From positions 1-64,000 of the forward strand of contig MPNE01000001.1 of NCBI GenBank assembly GCA_002238865.1: a stretch of DNA of 64,000 bases, in the 5' to 3' direction. Positions 43,491 to 52,064 of the stretch are shown here, in pieces (position 1 is the first letter of the stretch; the number at the start of each line of letters is the position of its first letter). The notes beneath the pieces are model-generated. The model did not search any database, had not been told where the DNA came from, and saw nothing but the letters and a program-made list of their open reading frames with translations. The position numbers were made by a program, and so were the translations under genes. The DNA is from Gemmatimonadetes bacterium bin94. GTDB taxonomy: Bacteria > Gemmatimonadota > Gemmatimonadetes > Longimicrobiales > Gaopeijiaceae.

Positions 43491-44090
43491 ATGGCTCACA
43501 TACGGTACGCATCCCCCGCGGAAGCGGGCTCGGAACTGGCCGAGCTTTACGCGCGTTACGCCGACCGGGCGGGGAACCTCGACAACATTCTCCGGATACA
43601 TTCCCTCAACCCACCTTCGTTGGAGCATCACTACGACCTCTATCGCCACCTCATGGCCGGGCCCTCCCCGCTGTCGCGGCAGCAGCGCGAGATGATCGCG
43701 GTCGCGGTGTCGGCCGAGAACGACTGCTTCTACTGAATTAACCACCACGGAGCGGGCCTCCGTCGTCTGACCGGCACGGCCGACCTGGCGAATGCGCTCG
43801 CCAGAGGCCGGCGGCCGGACTTGCTCACCGACAGGGACACGGTCATGCTCGACTACGCCGTCAAGCTGACCCGGGATCCGGGGGGAATGACCGCGGACGA
43901 TGTGGAGGCGCTGCGGGAAGCCGGCTTCGGCGACCGGGCGGTCCTCGACATCTGCCAGGTGGTGTCCTACTACAACTACGTGAACCGTCTGGCCGACGGC
44001 CTCGGAGTCGAACTGGAGGAGGAGTGGAGCGATGCGGACCATACCATGACCCGGGACGAATTCGACGCGCAGCGGGACACCTCCCCGTGA
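43491..44090 (+). CDS. AhpD-family peroxidase-like selenoprotein (CxxU; UGA at codon 82)
   Basis: 199 residues if the in-frame TGA at 43734-43736 is read as selenocysteine. The first part ends REMIAVAVSAENDCFY, then TGA, then INHHGAGLRRLTGTADLANA, continuing in the same frame to DGLGVELEEEW and a normal stop. Carboxymuconolactone decarboxylase/AhpD 'peroxidase-related' proteins have CFYCxxHHG here, so Sec replaces exactly the second catalytic Cys, giving C79-F-Y-U82 with His at +4 (H86) as in AhpD. Similarity is continuous on both sides and total length fits. A SECIS-like hairpin follows. Probable role: thiol/selenol peroxide reduction. The stop overlaps the hutH GTG. Alternatives: a nonsense mutation or a base error. 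Confidence 0.82.
43744..43766 (+). promoter_or_regulatory. Candidate bacterial SECIS hairpin
   Basis: Stem ACGGAG (43747-43752) with CTCCGT (43758-43763), loop CGGGC; beyond a C-C mismatch, AC (43744-43745) pairs with GT (43765-43766). The apical loop begins 16 bases after the UGA and has G at its second position. Both fit the general bacterial SECIS model recognised by SelB (short stem just after UGA, loop with an early G). The exact energy and specificity were not computed. Confidence 0.6.
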
Positions 44091-45757
44091 TCACGGTCGA
44101 CGGACACGGGCTGACCCTCGCGGAGGTTGAAGCGGTGGCGGTCGGCGGCGCCCAGGTCCGGCTGCACGAAGACGCCGCGGCACGGATACGCCGCTCGCGA
44201 AGTCTTCTCGACCGCCTCCTCGAGGGAGACGCCCCCGTGTATGGCGTGAACACCGGTTTCGGGCGGCTCGCCGACGTGCGCATCTCGCGTGACGATCAGT
44301 TCGCGCTCCAGCGAAACCTGGTGAGGAGCCACGCCGCAGGGACCGGCCGCCCCCTCCCGGACGCGGAGGTGCGCGCAATCCTGCTTCTCAGGGCCAACAC
44401 CCTGGCCCGGGGACAGTCCGGGTGCCGCCTGGTCGTGGTCGAGCGTCTGCTGGAGCTGCTCAACCGCGCCGTCCACCCCGTCGTGCCCGAGATCGGGTCT
44501 GTGGGCGCGAGCGGCGACCTGGCCCCGCTCGCCCACGTCGCCCTCGCGCTGACGGGAGAGGGCAGGGCCGTAGCCGACGGCAGGGAGGGTGACGCCGGGC
44601 GGCTCATGGGCGCGGCGGGGATCGCACCGCTGCAGCTTGCCGAGAAGGAGGGCCTGGCGCTGGTCAACGGCACCCAGGCCACCACCGGGATCGGGATCCT
44701 GGCAGTGGGGCGCTTCGGCCGCGCGCTCGAAACCGCCGATGTGGCTGGCGCCATGTCGCTGGAAGGGGTGCGCGGGTCTCCCGCCCCCTTCCGCGCCGAA
44801 ATACACAATGCGCGGCCGCACCCGGGCCAGATCGCCAGCGCGCGGCGCCTGAGGGCGTTGCTGGAGGGCTCGGAGATCCGCGAGTCGCACAGGGAAGGGG
44901 ATACGCGCGTCCAGGATCCCTACTCGCTCCGCTGCATGCCGCAGGTCCATGGGGCCGCCCGCGAAGCGTACGGGTACGCGAGCCGCATCCTCACAACGGA
45001 AGCGAATTCGACCACGGACAACCCGCTTGTTCTGGCCGACGGGGGCACCGACGGTGAAGTCGGCGCGGATTCGTCCGGCGGCCTGGTCGTGAGCGGCGGC
45101 AACTTCCACGCGCAGGTGGTTGCGCAGAGCCTGGACCTCGTCGCCATCGCGGCGGCCGACCTGGCCTCGATCTCGGAACGGCGGACCGACCGGCTCCTCA
45201 ACCCCGACCTTTCCGGCCTGCCCGCCTTCCTGACCCCCGACCCCGGAACCCGCTCCGGCCTCATGATCGTCCAGGTTGTCGCGGCCGACGCCCTGTCGGA
45301 GATGCGCGTCCTCGCCAACCCCGCCAGTTCGGACTCGGTTCCCACCTGCGCTTCTCAGGAAGACCACGTCTCCATGGGGATGGCCGCGGCGAGAAAGCTT
45401 CGCCGAAGCATGGAGCTGCTGGAAATCGTTCTGGCGGTCGAGATTCTCTGCGCCGCGCAGGCCGTGGAGTTCCACCGGCCGTTGCGCGCCGGGCAGGGCG
45501 TGGAGCGAGCGCTGAAAACGGTGCGCGATCGTGTAGCCCGCCTCGACGAAGACAGGATCCTCGGGGGTGACATCGAGATCCTTCGCGACCTGGTGGCTGC
45601 GGGCGCGTTTGCGGAACAGGATGCGGCCGCGGCGCAAGCCGAGGCGGCCGCTGCACAAGCGGTCGCTGCCGCTGGGCAAGCAGCCGCTGCCGCCGCACGA
45701 GCCGACGCAGCCGCTGCACATTCCGACGCTTCCTCTCCCGCCGGCGAGTCTCGATAA
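44087..45757 (+). CDS. hutH: Histidine ammonia-lyase
   Basis: 556 residues from GTG overlapping the selenoprotein stop (GTGA). MIO-forming triad Ala-Ser-Gly at ~141-143 in GSVGASGDLAPLAH; also VYGVNTGFGRLADV, NGTQATTGIGI, EANSTTDNPLV and QEDHVSMGM. Converts histidine to urocanate. The core ends near residue 510; a further ~45 residues form an Ala/Gln-rich tail (AAAAQAEAAAAQAVAAAGQA and onward), unusual for HutH. First hut enzyme, with hutU 12 bp on. Confidence 0.96.
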   Translation: MITVDGHGLTLAEVEAVAVGGAQVRLHEDAAARIRRSRSLLDRLLEGDAPVYGVNTGFGRLADVRISRDDQFALQRNLVRSHAAGTGRPLPDAEVRAILLLRANTLARGQSGCRLVVVERLLELLNRAVHPVVPEIGSVGASGDLAPLAHVALALTGEGRAVADGREGDAGRLMGAAGIAPLQLAEKEGLALVNGTQATTGIGILAVGRFGRALETADVAGAMSLEGVRGSPAPFRAEIHNARPHPGQIASARRLRALLEGSEIRESHREGDTRVQDPYSLRCMPQVHGAAREAYGYASRILTTEANSTTDNPLVLADGGTDGEVGADSSGGLVVSGGNFHAQVVAQSLDLVAIAAADLASISERRTDRLLNPDLSGLPAFLTPDPGTRSGLMIVQVVAADALSEMRVLANPASSDSVPTCASQEDHVSMGMAAARKLRRSMELLEIVLAVEILCAAQAVEFHRPLRAGQGVERALKTVRDRVARLDEDRILGGDIEILRDLVAAGAFAEQDAAAAQAEAAAAQAVAAAGQAAAAAARADAAAAHSDASSPAGESR

Positions 45758-45769
45758 GGACGATCCGAC

Positions 45770-47455
45770 ATGCAGCCCACCACGACGCGCTCCACCGCAC
45801 CCGCATCCGGTCCCCGGACCGTCCTCGCGCCGCGCGGCACCACGCTCAGGTGCAAGGGCTGGACCCAGGAAGCCGCGCTCCGCATGCTCATGAACAACCT
45901 GGATCCGGCGGTCGCCGAGCAGCCGGACGAGCTGGTGGTCTACGGCGGCACCGGCCGGGCCGCGCGGAGCTGGGCCGCATTCGACGCCATCGTCTCGGCC
46001 CTGGAGCAGCTGGAGGGCGACGAAACCCTCCTGGTTCAGTCCGGCAAGCCCGTCGGGGTCTTCCGCACGCACCGGCATGCCCCGCGGGTGTTGATCGCCA
46101 ACTCGAATCTGGTGGGCCGCTGGGCCACCTGGGAGCACTTTCACGAGCTGGAGCGCCAGGGGCTGATGATGTACGGTCAGATGACCGCCGGTTCGTGGAT
46201 CTACATCGGGACGCAGGGGATCCTCCAGGGAACGTACGAGACCTTCGGCGCCATGGCGCGGAGGCACTTCGGCGGGTCGCTCTCCGGCCGATGGATCCTC
46301 ACAGGCGGCATGGGCGGCATGGGCGGCGCACAGCCGCTCGCGGCCACGATGAACGGCGCAGCCATCCTGGTGGTCGAAGTCGACCCCGAGCGGATCCGGC
46401 GCCGGATCGAGACGCGCTACTGCGACCGCATGACCGACGACCTGGACGAGGCGTTGGCGTGGCTGCGGGAGGCGACCGAAGCGGGGCAGGCGGTTTCGGT
46501 GGGGCTGGTGGGGAACTGCGCCGATGTCCTCCCCGAGCTGAACCGGCGCGGGATCACCCCCGATATCGTGACCGACCAGACCTCGGCCCACGACCCCGTG
46601 GACGGCTACGTGCCTTGCGGTTTCTCGATCGATGAGGCGTCCGTCTTGCGAAAGCACGATCGAACCGAATATCGCTTGCACGCGATGGCGTCGATCCGCA
46701 GGCACTGTGAAGCCATCGTGGAGATGACCAGGCGGGGTGCTATCGCGGTCGACTACGGCAACAACCTGCGCGGCTATGCGCACGAGGCCGGCTTCGAGGA
46801 CGCGTTTTCGTATCCGGGCTTCGTTCCCGCGTACGTCCGCCCCCTCTTCTGCCTCGGCAAGGGCCCCTTTCGGTGGGTCGCGCTGTCGGGCGACCCTGCC
46901 GACATCCACCGCACCGACGACCTTGTGCTGGACATGTTCCCCCGGGACGAACACCTCTGTCGCTGGATCCGCATGGCGCGCGAGCAGGTAGCTTTTCAGG
47001 GGCTTCCTGCGCGGATCTGCTGGCTGGGCCAGGGGGAGCGGGCGCGCTTCGGCGTCGCCATGAACGAACTGGTCGCCAGCGGCGAGGTCAGCGCTCCCAT
47101 CGTGATCGGGCGCGACCACCTGGACACGGGGTCGGTGGCGTCGCCGTACCGCGAGACGGAGGGGATGAAGGACGGGACCGACGCGGTCGCCGACTGGCCC
47201 GTCCTGAATGCGCTGCTGAACACCGCCTCGGGGGCGAGCTGGGTGTCGTTTCACCATGGGGGCGGCGTGGGGATCGGGGACTCGCTGCACGCGGGCCAGG
47301 TGCTGGTTGCCGACGGAACGCCGGAGATGCGCACCCGGATCGAGCGCGTGCTGACGAACGATCCGGGGCTGGGGGTGGCCAGGCACGCGGACGCGGGGTA
47401 CGAGGCCGCGCAGGCGACGGCCCGGGAGAAGGGGGTCAGGATCCCGATGGGGTGA
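45770..47455 (+). CDS. hutU: Urocanate hydratase
   Basis: 561 residues. Typical blocks: [40 protein letters not shown], the NAD-binding [15 protein letters not shown] (~177-191), [14 protein letters not shown] and [16 protein letters not shown]. Converts urocanate to imidazolonepropionate using tightly bound NAD. Second gene of the hutHU unit. Confidence 0.97.
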   Translation: MQPTTTRSTAPASGPRTVLAPRGTTLRCKGWTQEAALRMLMNNLDPAVAEQPDELVVYGGTGRAARSWAAFDAIVSALEQLEGDETLLVQSGKPVGVFRTHRHAPRVLIANSNLVGRWATWEHFHELERQGLMMYGQMTAGSWIYIGTQGILQGTYETFGAMARRHFGGSLSGRWILTGGMGGMGGAQPLAATMNGAAILVVEVDPERIRRRIETRYCDRMTDDLDEALAWLREATEAGQAVSVGLVGNCADVLPELNRRGITPDIVTDQTSAHDPVDGYVPCGFSIDEASVLRKHDRTEYRLHAMASIRRHCEAIVEMTRRGAIAVDYGNNLRGYAHEAGFEDAFSYPGFVPAYVRPLFCLGKGPFRWVALSGDPADIHRTDDLVLDMFPRDEHLCRWIRMAREQVAFQGLPARICWLGQGERARFGVAMNELVASGEVSAPIVIGRDHLDTGSVASPYRETEGMKDGTDAVADWPVLNALLNTASGASWVSFHHGGGVGIGDSLHAGQVLVADGTPEMRTRIERVLTNDPGLGVARHADAGYEAAQATAREKGVRIPMG

Positions 47456-47495
47456 AGGTGGGCTGCGGCAGTCGCCCGGCGTCGACGCCGGGCGG

Positions 47496-49025
47496 CTATG
47501 TTCGCGCCCCCAGCCCCTTCACGGCCGCCGTGAACGCGCGCCCGACCTCCTCCTCACGTGCATGGCGGCCGGACTGCACCACCCAGTTGCCACCCACCAT
47601 GACGTCCCGCACCGGGTTGTCGGTCCCGGAGAACAGCCACGAGTCGAGCACGGCGCGGCCGCCGCGCCCGGCCAGCGCCGGATGTTCCGCGTCCAGGACC
47701 ACCAGGTCCGCCCGGGCGCCGACCTCGACGCGGCCTCCGTCCCACGCCAGCGCCCGGCATCCTCCGTCCCACGCGTGCTGCAAGAGCGTGCCACCGGCTC
47801 CGGCGAGCGCACCCCCGGCTTCGGCGAGCACACCGTCTCCCGGCCCGTTCGCCCCCGTGGATGTCTCGGCGACCCGCCCCCCTCCCGTGCCGGACGCGCG
47901 CTTCCGCGCCTTCAGCACCGACCGGGTCCGGCACACCAGCCGCTGCCCGTAGTCCAGGAGGCGCAACTCCTCCACCGGGCTACGCGACACGTGGCTGTCG
48001 GTCCCGATCGCGAACCTTCCTCCGAGCGCTGCAAACGCCCCCAGCGGGAACAGTCCGTCCCCGAGGTTCGCCTCGGTCGTCGGGCACAACCCCGCCACCG
48101 CCCCCCGCCGCACGACCCCGGCTACCTCGGCATCGCTGACGTGCGTGCCGTGAACCAGGCACCACCGCTCGTCGACGGGGGCGTGGTCCAGAAGCCACTC
48201 GACCGGCCGCGCCTTCCGGTCGGCCAGACAGTCCCGCACCTCCTTCTCCTGCTCGGCCACATGGATGTGCACCGGCGCTTCGCCTGCCGCGGCCGGCCCG
48301 GCTCCCCCGGACACGAAGTCACCGAAGCGCGCGAACGACTCGCGCGAAACCGCCCGCAAGCTGTGTACCGCCCACCCCAGCTGCACGGGGGACGCGGACG
48401 GGCCCGGACGCGCGGACTCCACGTGCCGCGATCCCTCCCCGCCGAGTGCCGCGTGCAACCGCGCCGCCCCCTCCAGGTCCATCCGGAAGCGCCGTTGGCT
48501 CCCCGCCAGCGCCTCGCCGCCGAAGCCGCCCGTCTCGTACACCACGGGCATGTGTACCAGGCCGATCCCCGTGGCACGCGCCGCGGCAATGACCCGTCGG
48601 CTCATCTCGGCTGGATCGTCGTAGGCACCGCCGTCCGGCCGACGGTGCAGGTAGTGGAACTCGCCGACGCAGGTGAAGCCCGCCTTGAGCATCTCGACGT
48701 ACAGTTGGGCCGTGACCGCCTCCACGTCGTCTGGCGTGAGGTGGCGGAGGAACGCGTACATCGCCTCGCGCCAACTCCAGAACGAATCCGGCCCGCCCCC
48801 TTCGGCGAGCCCCGCCAGGGCGCGCTGGAACGAATGGCTGTGCACGTTGGGCACCCCGGGAACCGTCCACCCCGCCACCGTTTCGCATCCGCCGTTGCTG
48901 CCCGGCTCCACCGACAGGATGCGGCCGCGCTCGTCCACCGCCACGACTGCGTCGCGCTGCCAGCGGTCCCCGATCAGGAGTCGTTCGAAGCGGAACCTGT
49001 GGCGTGGGCGAGCCCTTGGCGGCAT
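47496..49025 (-). CDS. hutF: Formimidoylglutamate deiminase HutF
   Basis: 509 residues, amidohydrolase fold. VPGVPNVHSHSFQRALAGL (~56-74), FTCVGEFHYLHRRPDGGAYD, HIHVAEQEKEV (~253), HGTHVSDAE and FAIGTDSHVSRSPVEELRLL (Asp ~343) mark HutF. It deiminates N-formimino-glutamate to N-formyl-glutamate, so histidine is degraded by the five-step route ending in formate and glutamate. A ~40-residue Gly/Ala-rich insertion at ~370-410 (ETSTGANGPGDGVLAEAGGA) is unusual. It faces hutHU and diverges from hutI. HutG, the next enzyme, is not in the window. Confidence 0.92.
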   Translation of the reverse strand: MPPRARPRHRFRFERLLIGDRWQRDAVVAVDERGRILSVEPGSNGGCETVAGWTVPGVPNVHSHSFQRALAGLAEGGGPDSFWSWREAMYAFLRHLTPDDVEAVTAQLYVEMLKAGFTCVGEFHYLHRRPDGGAYDDPAEMSRRVIAAARATGIGLVHMPVVYETGGFGGEALAGSQRRFRMDLEGAARLHAALGGEGSRHVESARPGPSASPVQLGWAVHSLRAVSRESFARFGDFVSGGAGPAAAGEAPVHIHVAEQEKEVRDCLADRKARPVEWLLDHAPVDERWCLVHGTHVSDAEVAGVVRRGAVAGLCPTTEANLGDGLFPLGAFAALGGRFAIGTDSHVSRSPVEELRLLDYGQRLVCRTRSVLKARKRASGTGGGRVAETSTGANGPGDGVLAEAGGALAGAGGTLLQHAWDGGCRALAWDGGRVEVGARADLVVLDAEHPALAGRGGRAVLDSWLFSGTDNPVRDVMVGGNWVVQSGRHAREEEVGRAFTAAVKGLGART

Positions 49026-49129
49026 GGACGTTCCTCACGATCGGATTTGCGAATCGGCGCGGTTCGATGCATCAATCTGGCTGCTGTCCCTCAATTTCGC
49101 TTCAACCGCGCGGCCGCGCGAACGACCCA

Positions 49130-50371
49130 ATGCCTCATCCCCGCTGGGACCGAATCTGGACGGACGTCAACCTCGCGACCATGACCGACGCGTCGCTGGG
49201 CATCATCGAGGACGGGGCGATCGTGAGCACCGGCGGGCGCATCGCGTGGGTCGGGCGACGGGCCGACCTGCCCGAGGCCGGGAAGCGGATGGCGGGCGAC
49301 ATCATCCGCTGCGGTGGCGCCTGGCTCACCCCCGGGCTGATCGACTGCCATACGCACATTGTCTTCGGGGGCGACCGCAGCGGTGACTTCCGCCGCCGGC
49401 TACGGGGTGAATCGTACGGCGACATCGCGAGGGCGGGCGGGGGCATCATGTCGACAGTCCGCGCCACGCGCGACGCCTCGAACGAGGAGCTGACCGTGCG
49501 CGCCGTCGCCCGGGGAGCGGAGTTGGCGGCCTGGGGTGTCACCACGATCGAGGTCAAATCCGGCTACGGCCTCGACCTGCCGACCGAACTGCGGATGCTG
49601 GATGTCGCCGCCGGGCTTGCCGACCATCTCCCCGTGGACATCTCGCCCACCCTGCTCGCCGCCCATGCGATCCCGCCCGAGTACGCGGGGCGGCGGGCCG
49701 GCTACGTCCGGCTGGTCATCGACGAGATCATCCCCGCGGCGCTGGAGCAGGGCCGCGCGACGGCCGTGGACGTCTTCTGCGAGGACATCGCCTTCACGCC
49801 GGCCGAGTCGCGCGCGATCCTCGAAGCCGGGATCGGGGCGGGGCTGCACGGCCGCCTCCACGCGGACCAGCTCTCGGACCTGGGCGGGGGCGCGCTGGCC
49901 GCCGCCGCGGGAGCCCGCTCGGCAGACCATGTGGAGTACCTGTCGCGAGACGGGGTGCGAGCCATGGCGGCAGCGGGTGTGTGCGCGGTCCTCCTCCCCG
50001 GTGCCGCCTACACCCTGGGGGCGGACCGCAGGCCGCCCGTCGGCACGCTGCGGCAAGCCGGCGTGACGATGGCGCTGGCCACTGACGCGAATCCCGGGTC
50101 ATCGCCCATCACGAACGTCGGCGTGATCCTGAACCTGGCGTGCATCCTTTTCGGACTCACCCCGGAAGAGGCCCTGTTCGGCTTCACAGCCGCCGCGGCC
50201 CGGGTTCTCGGCCTGGAAGCGGACCGCGGCACCCTCCAGCCGGGCAAGTGGGCCGACCTGGCCCTGTGGAACGTGCGTGACCTGGCGGAGCTGTGCTACT
50301 GGGTGGGCGCGAGCCCCTTGCGGTCGCTGGTCAAGCACGGGGTTCCCCGTGCCTTGGGGCAATCGATGTAG
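49130..50371 (+). CDS. hutI: Imidazolonepropionase HutI
   Basis: 413 residues. GAWLTPGLIDCHTHIVFGGDR (metal HxH), ESYGDIARAGGGIMSTVRAT, VKSGYGLDLPTELRML, LHGRLHADQLSDLGGGALAA and TMALATDANPGSSP (Asp ligand). Opens the imidazolone ring to N-formimino-glutamate, the HutF substrate. ATG 49130 gives the usual N-terminus (WDRIWTDVNLATM); no strong ribosome site. 104 bp of promoter space lies between it and the divergent hutF. Confidence 0.96.
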   Translation: MPHPRWDRIWTDVNLATMTDASLGIIEDGAIVSTGGRIAWVGRRADLPEAGKRMAGDIIRCGGAWLTPGLIDCHTHIVFGGDRSGDFRRRLRGESYGDIARAGGGIMSTVRATRDASNEELTVRAVARGAELAAWGVTTIEVKSGYGLDLPTELRMLDVAAGLADHLPVDISPTLLAAHAIPPEYAGRRAGYVRLVIDEIIPAALEQGRATAVDVFCEDIAFTPAESRAILEAGIGAGLHGRLHADQLSDLGGGALAAAAGARSADHVEYLSRDGVRAMAAAGVCAVLLPGAAYTLGADRRPPVGTLRQAGVTMALATDANPGSSPITNVGVILNLACILFGLTPEEALFGFTAAAARVLGLEADRGTLQPGKWADLALWNVRDLAELCYWVGASPLRSLVKHGVPRALGQSM

Positions 50372-50372
50372 C

Positions 50373-51689
50373 TCAGCCTCCGCGTCTGCGCGGCGGGCTA
50401 CGCTTTGCGGGCGCGCCGGAGCCGCCTGAGCGGCGCGGTGCAGGGCGTGCCTTCGGCGGCGAGCGCCTGGGCGGTGCGGAGCGTGCCTTCGGCGGCGAGC
50501 GCCTGGGTGGTGCGGAGCGCACCTTCGGCGCCGGTCGCCTGGATGGAGCTTGACGCGCGCCGGGCTGCGAGCGCCTGGGTATTGCCGGTCGCGCGACGGG
50601 TCCCCGGCGAGGCGGCGTTGTCCGCACGATGGGTTCCCGGCGAGGCGGCGTTGTTCGTACGATCGGCTGCCGCTTCGGGGTGGACGCCCCCGTGCGCGGT
50701 GCGGCCTCGGGCCGCTTTCTTACCTTCGGCGGCGTGGTGCGCACCGGCGTTGGCGAACCTGTTCCGATGGGTGGTCTGCGTGTTGCAGGGCGAGGGGTCG
50801 CTCTCCTCGTGTCCTCACCCGTCGCCTTCGCGTCACCGTCGCCTCGTGGACGCGCCGTTCGTGGAACGGCCCGGGCCCATGGGCGGGCTGCGCGACTGCC
50901 AACATCCGTCCGGTCGCCGGCACCGGCGACACCAACTCCCGACGCGCCGGTTCCCCTGCGAGTAAGGTCCGAAACGGGGCGCTCCGGTCCGTTGTCCGTC
51001 ACGTACACCTCCGGCCGTTCCTTGAAACGTGGACCGAACAGGGGGCTGCGGAGGACGGCTCCTCGCCCTGAGCGGTAGCCGTAGGGGGAAACACGTCCTC
51101 CGTACCCGTCAGCCACGTAGTAACGGCGAAAGTGGCGGTAGTCTCCGCCCCAACCGTAACCCGGATACCCGCTCCAGCCGTACCCGGGATACCCGCCCCA
51201 GCCGTCGTACCACCCGGAGTATCCGCCGTACCAGAATGGGGAGGTCGCGTACACGTGCCGGCGCAGGTAGCGGGGTGAAGGCCATCCCAGGAAGCCGTAC
51301 GGTCTCAGCCACGGGCTGGGAGGGCCCCACCAGCCGAAAGGTCCAAAGCCGACGGGCAGGTAGCTCCCGCAATCCAGGAAGGGGTCGTGCAGGAGGTAGT
51401 CCCAGCAGTGGGAGAGTCCCCAACCGTCCTGGTAGCCGCCGAGGTAGCCGTCGTGGTAACTGCTGAAGCCGATGCCGATTGACACATGGGAAGAGGCGCC
51501 GAGCCCAAACCCGGGGCTGCGGAACACCGGCTGGTAGGCAAGGCCCAACCCCCATCCGGACCAGAACGTGGCCTGACCCGCGGCGGCCAGGTCAAGTCTT
51601 GCCGAAACATGGTTGGCGACCTGGGCCGTGCCAGCCGCCGGGACCGAGAGCATCCCCGCCATCAGAACCACTCTGCTTGCAAGCTTCAT
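50373..51689 (-). CDS. Secreted Gly/Tyr/Trp-rich protein with Pro/Arg repeat tail
   Basis: 438 residues, GGAGGTG ribosome site before ATG. Signal peptide MKLASRVVLMAGMLSVPAAG. Residues ~25-100 look like a small beta domain (SARLDLAAAGQATFWSGWGL); ~100-200 are full of Gly, Tyr and Trp (GWGGYPGYGWSGYPGYGWGG); ~290-438 are a highly basic repeat region with units such as PIVRTTPPRR and RSAPPRRSPPKA. It is presumably an exported surface or envelope protein whose tail binds acidic polymer, but no family is recognised. Ends 2 bp from the hutI stop (convergent). Confidence 0.65.
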   Translation of the reverse strand: MKLASRVVLMAGMLSVPAAGTAQVANHVSARLDLAAAGQATFWSGWGLGLAYQPVFRSPGFGLGASSHVSIGIGFSSYHDGYLGGYQDGWGLSHCWDYLLHDPFLDCGSYLPVGFGPFGWWGPPSPWLRPYGFLGWPSPRYLRRHVYATSPFWYGGYSGWYDGWGGYPGYGWSGYPGYGWGGDYRHFRRYYVADGYGGRVSPYGYRSGRGAVLRSPLFGPRFKERPEVYVTDNGPERPVSDLTRRGTGASGVGVAGAGDRTDVGSRAARPWARAVPRTARPRGDGDAKATGEDTRRATPRPATRRPPIGTGSPTPVRTTPPKVRKRPEAAPRTGASTPKRQPIVRTTPPRREPIVRTTPPRRGPVARPAIPRRSQPGARQAPSRRPAPKVRSAPPRRSPPKARSAPPRRSPPKARPAPRRSGGSGAPAKRSPPRRRGG

Positions 51690-51734
51690 TTCACCACCTC
51701 CGCGTATTTGGGCTGGCGGTTATCATAAGCAACG

Positions 51735-51763
51735 ATCATGCCATGAATCATCCAGTCGTCCAA
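51735..51763 (-). promoter_or_regulatory. Candidate promoter for the repeat-tail protein
   Basis: On the - strand, TTGGAC (51763-51758), 17 bases, CATGAT (51740-51735), about 45 bases before the ATG. No repressor site seen. Confidence 0.4.
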
Positions 51764-51875
51764 CTCGTTGATATGCCGAGAGATGCGCGTGAGCGACCTG
51801 CCACCGTCCGGCGCGCGTGTCCCTGTCCTGCAACAGGTAGCGACCCATCCCGTGGACAGGTGTCCCGATCCCACG

Positions 51876-52064
51876 TCATGGCGAAAGACACCGGTGCACC
51901 AGCAGGAGCGCCAAAAGCGCGACGAAGGGCGCGGCCGTCATGACCAGCTTCCCCGCGGTGCCGGCCACGGCCGTCACGCCCCCCCCCCCCGCGGCGCCGC
52001 CCCCGGCCGCCCCGCCGCCGGCGTCCCCGGCGGGGCATCCTTCCGACTCCGAATGCTCCGTCAT
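51876..52064 (-). CDS. Possible small Gly-rich single-TM protein containing a G12 tract
   Basis: 62 residues from ATG 52064 with GGAG 9 bases upstream: MTEHSESEGCPAGDAGGG, a Gly/Ala linker, then a hydrophobic C-terminal helix (VMTAAPFVALLALLLVH). The linker is partly encoded by twelve consecutive G (C12 at 51979-51990 on +), so slippage would change the frame. Codon pattern is plausible but there is no homology support. The rest of 51690-51875 holds only the promoter noted above. Confidence 0.35.
   Translation of the reverse strand: MTEHSESEGCPAGDAGGGAAGGGAAGGGGVTAVAGTAGKLVMTAAPFVALLALLLVHRCLSP

Noticed and set aside
43734-43736. Reading the AhpD-family gene as a pseudogene with a nonsense mutation
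   Set aside because: The TGA falls precisely on the second catalytic Cys, the frame and similarity continue to the natural end, and a SECIS-like hairpin follows; Sec explains all three. Not fully excluded.
43976-47386. Open reading of 1136 codons on the - strand opposite hutH and hutU
   Set aside because: It lies antisense to two well-recognised hut enzymes and has no family motifs; long antisense frames are expected at this GC content.
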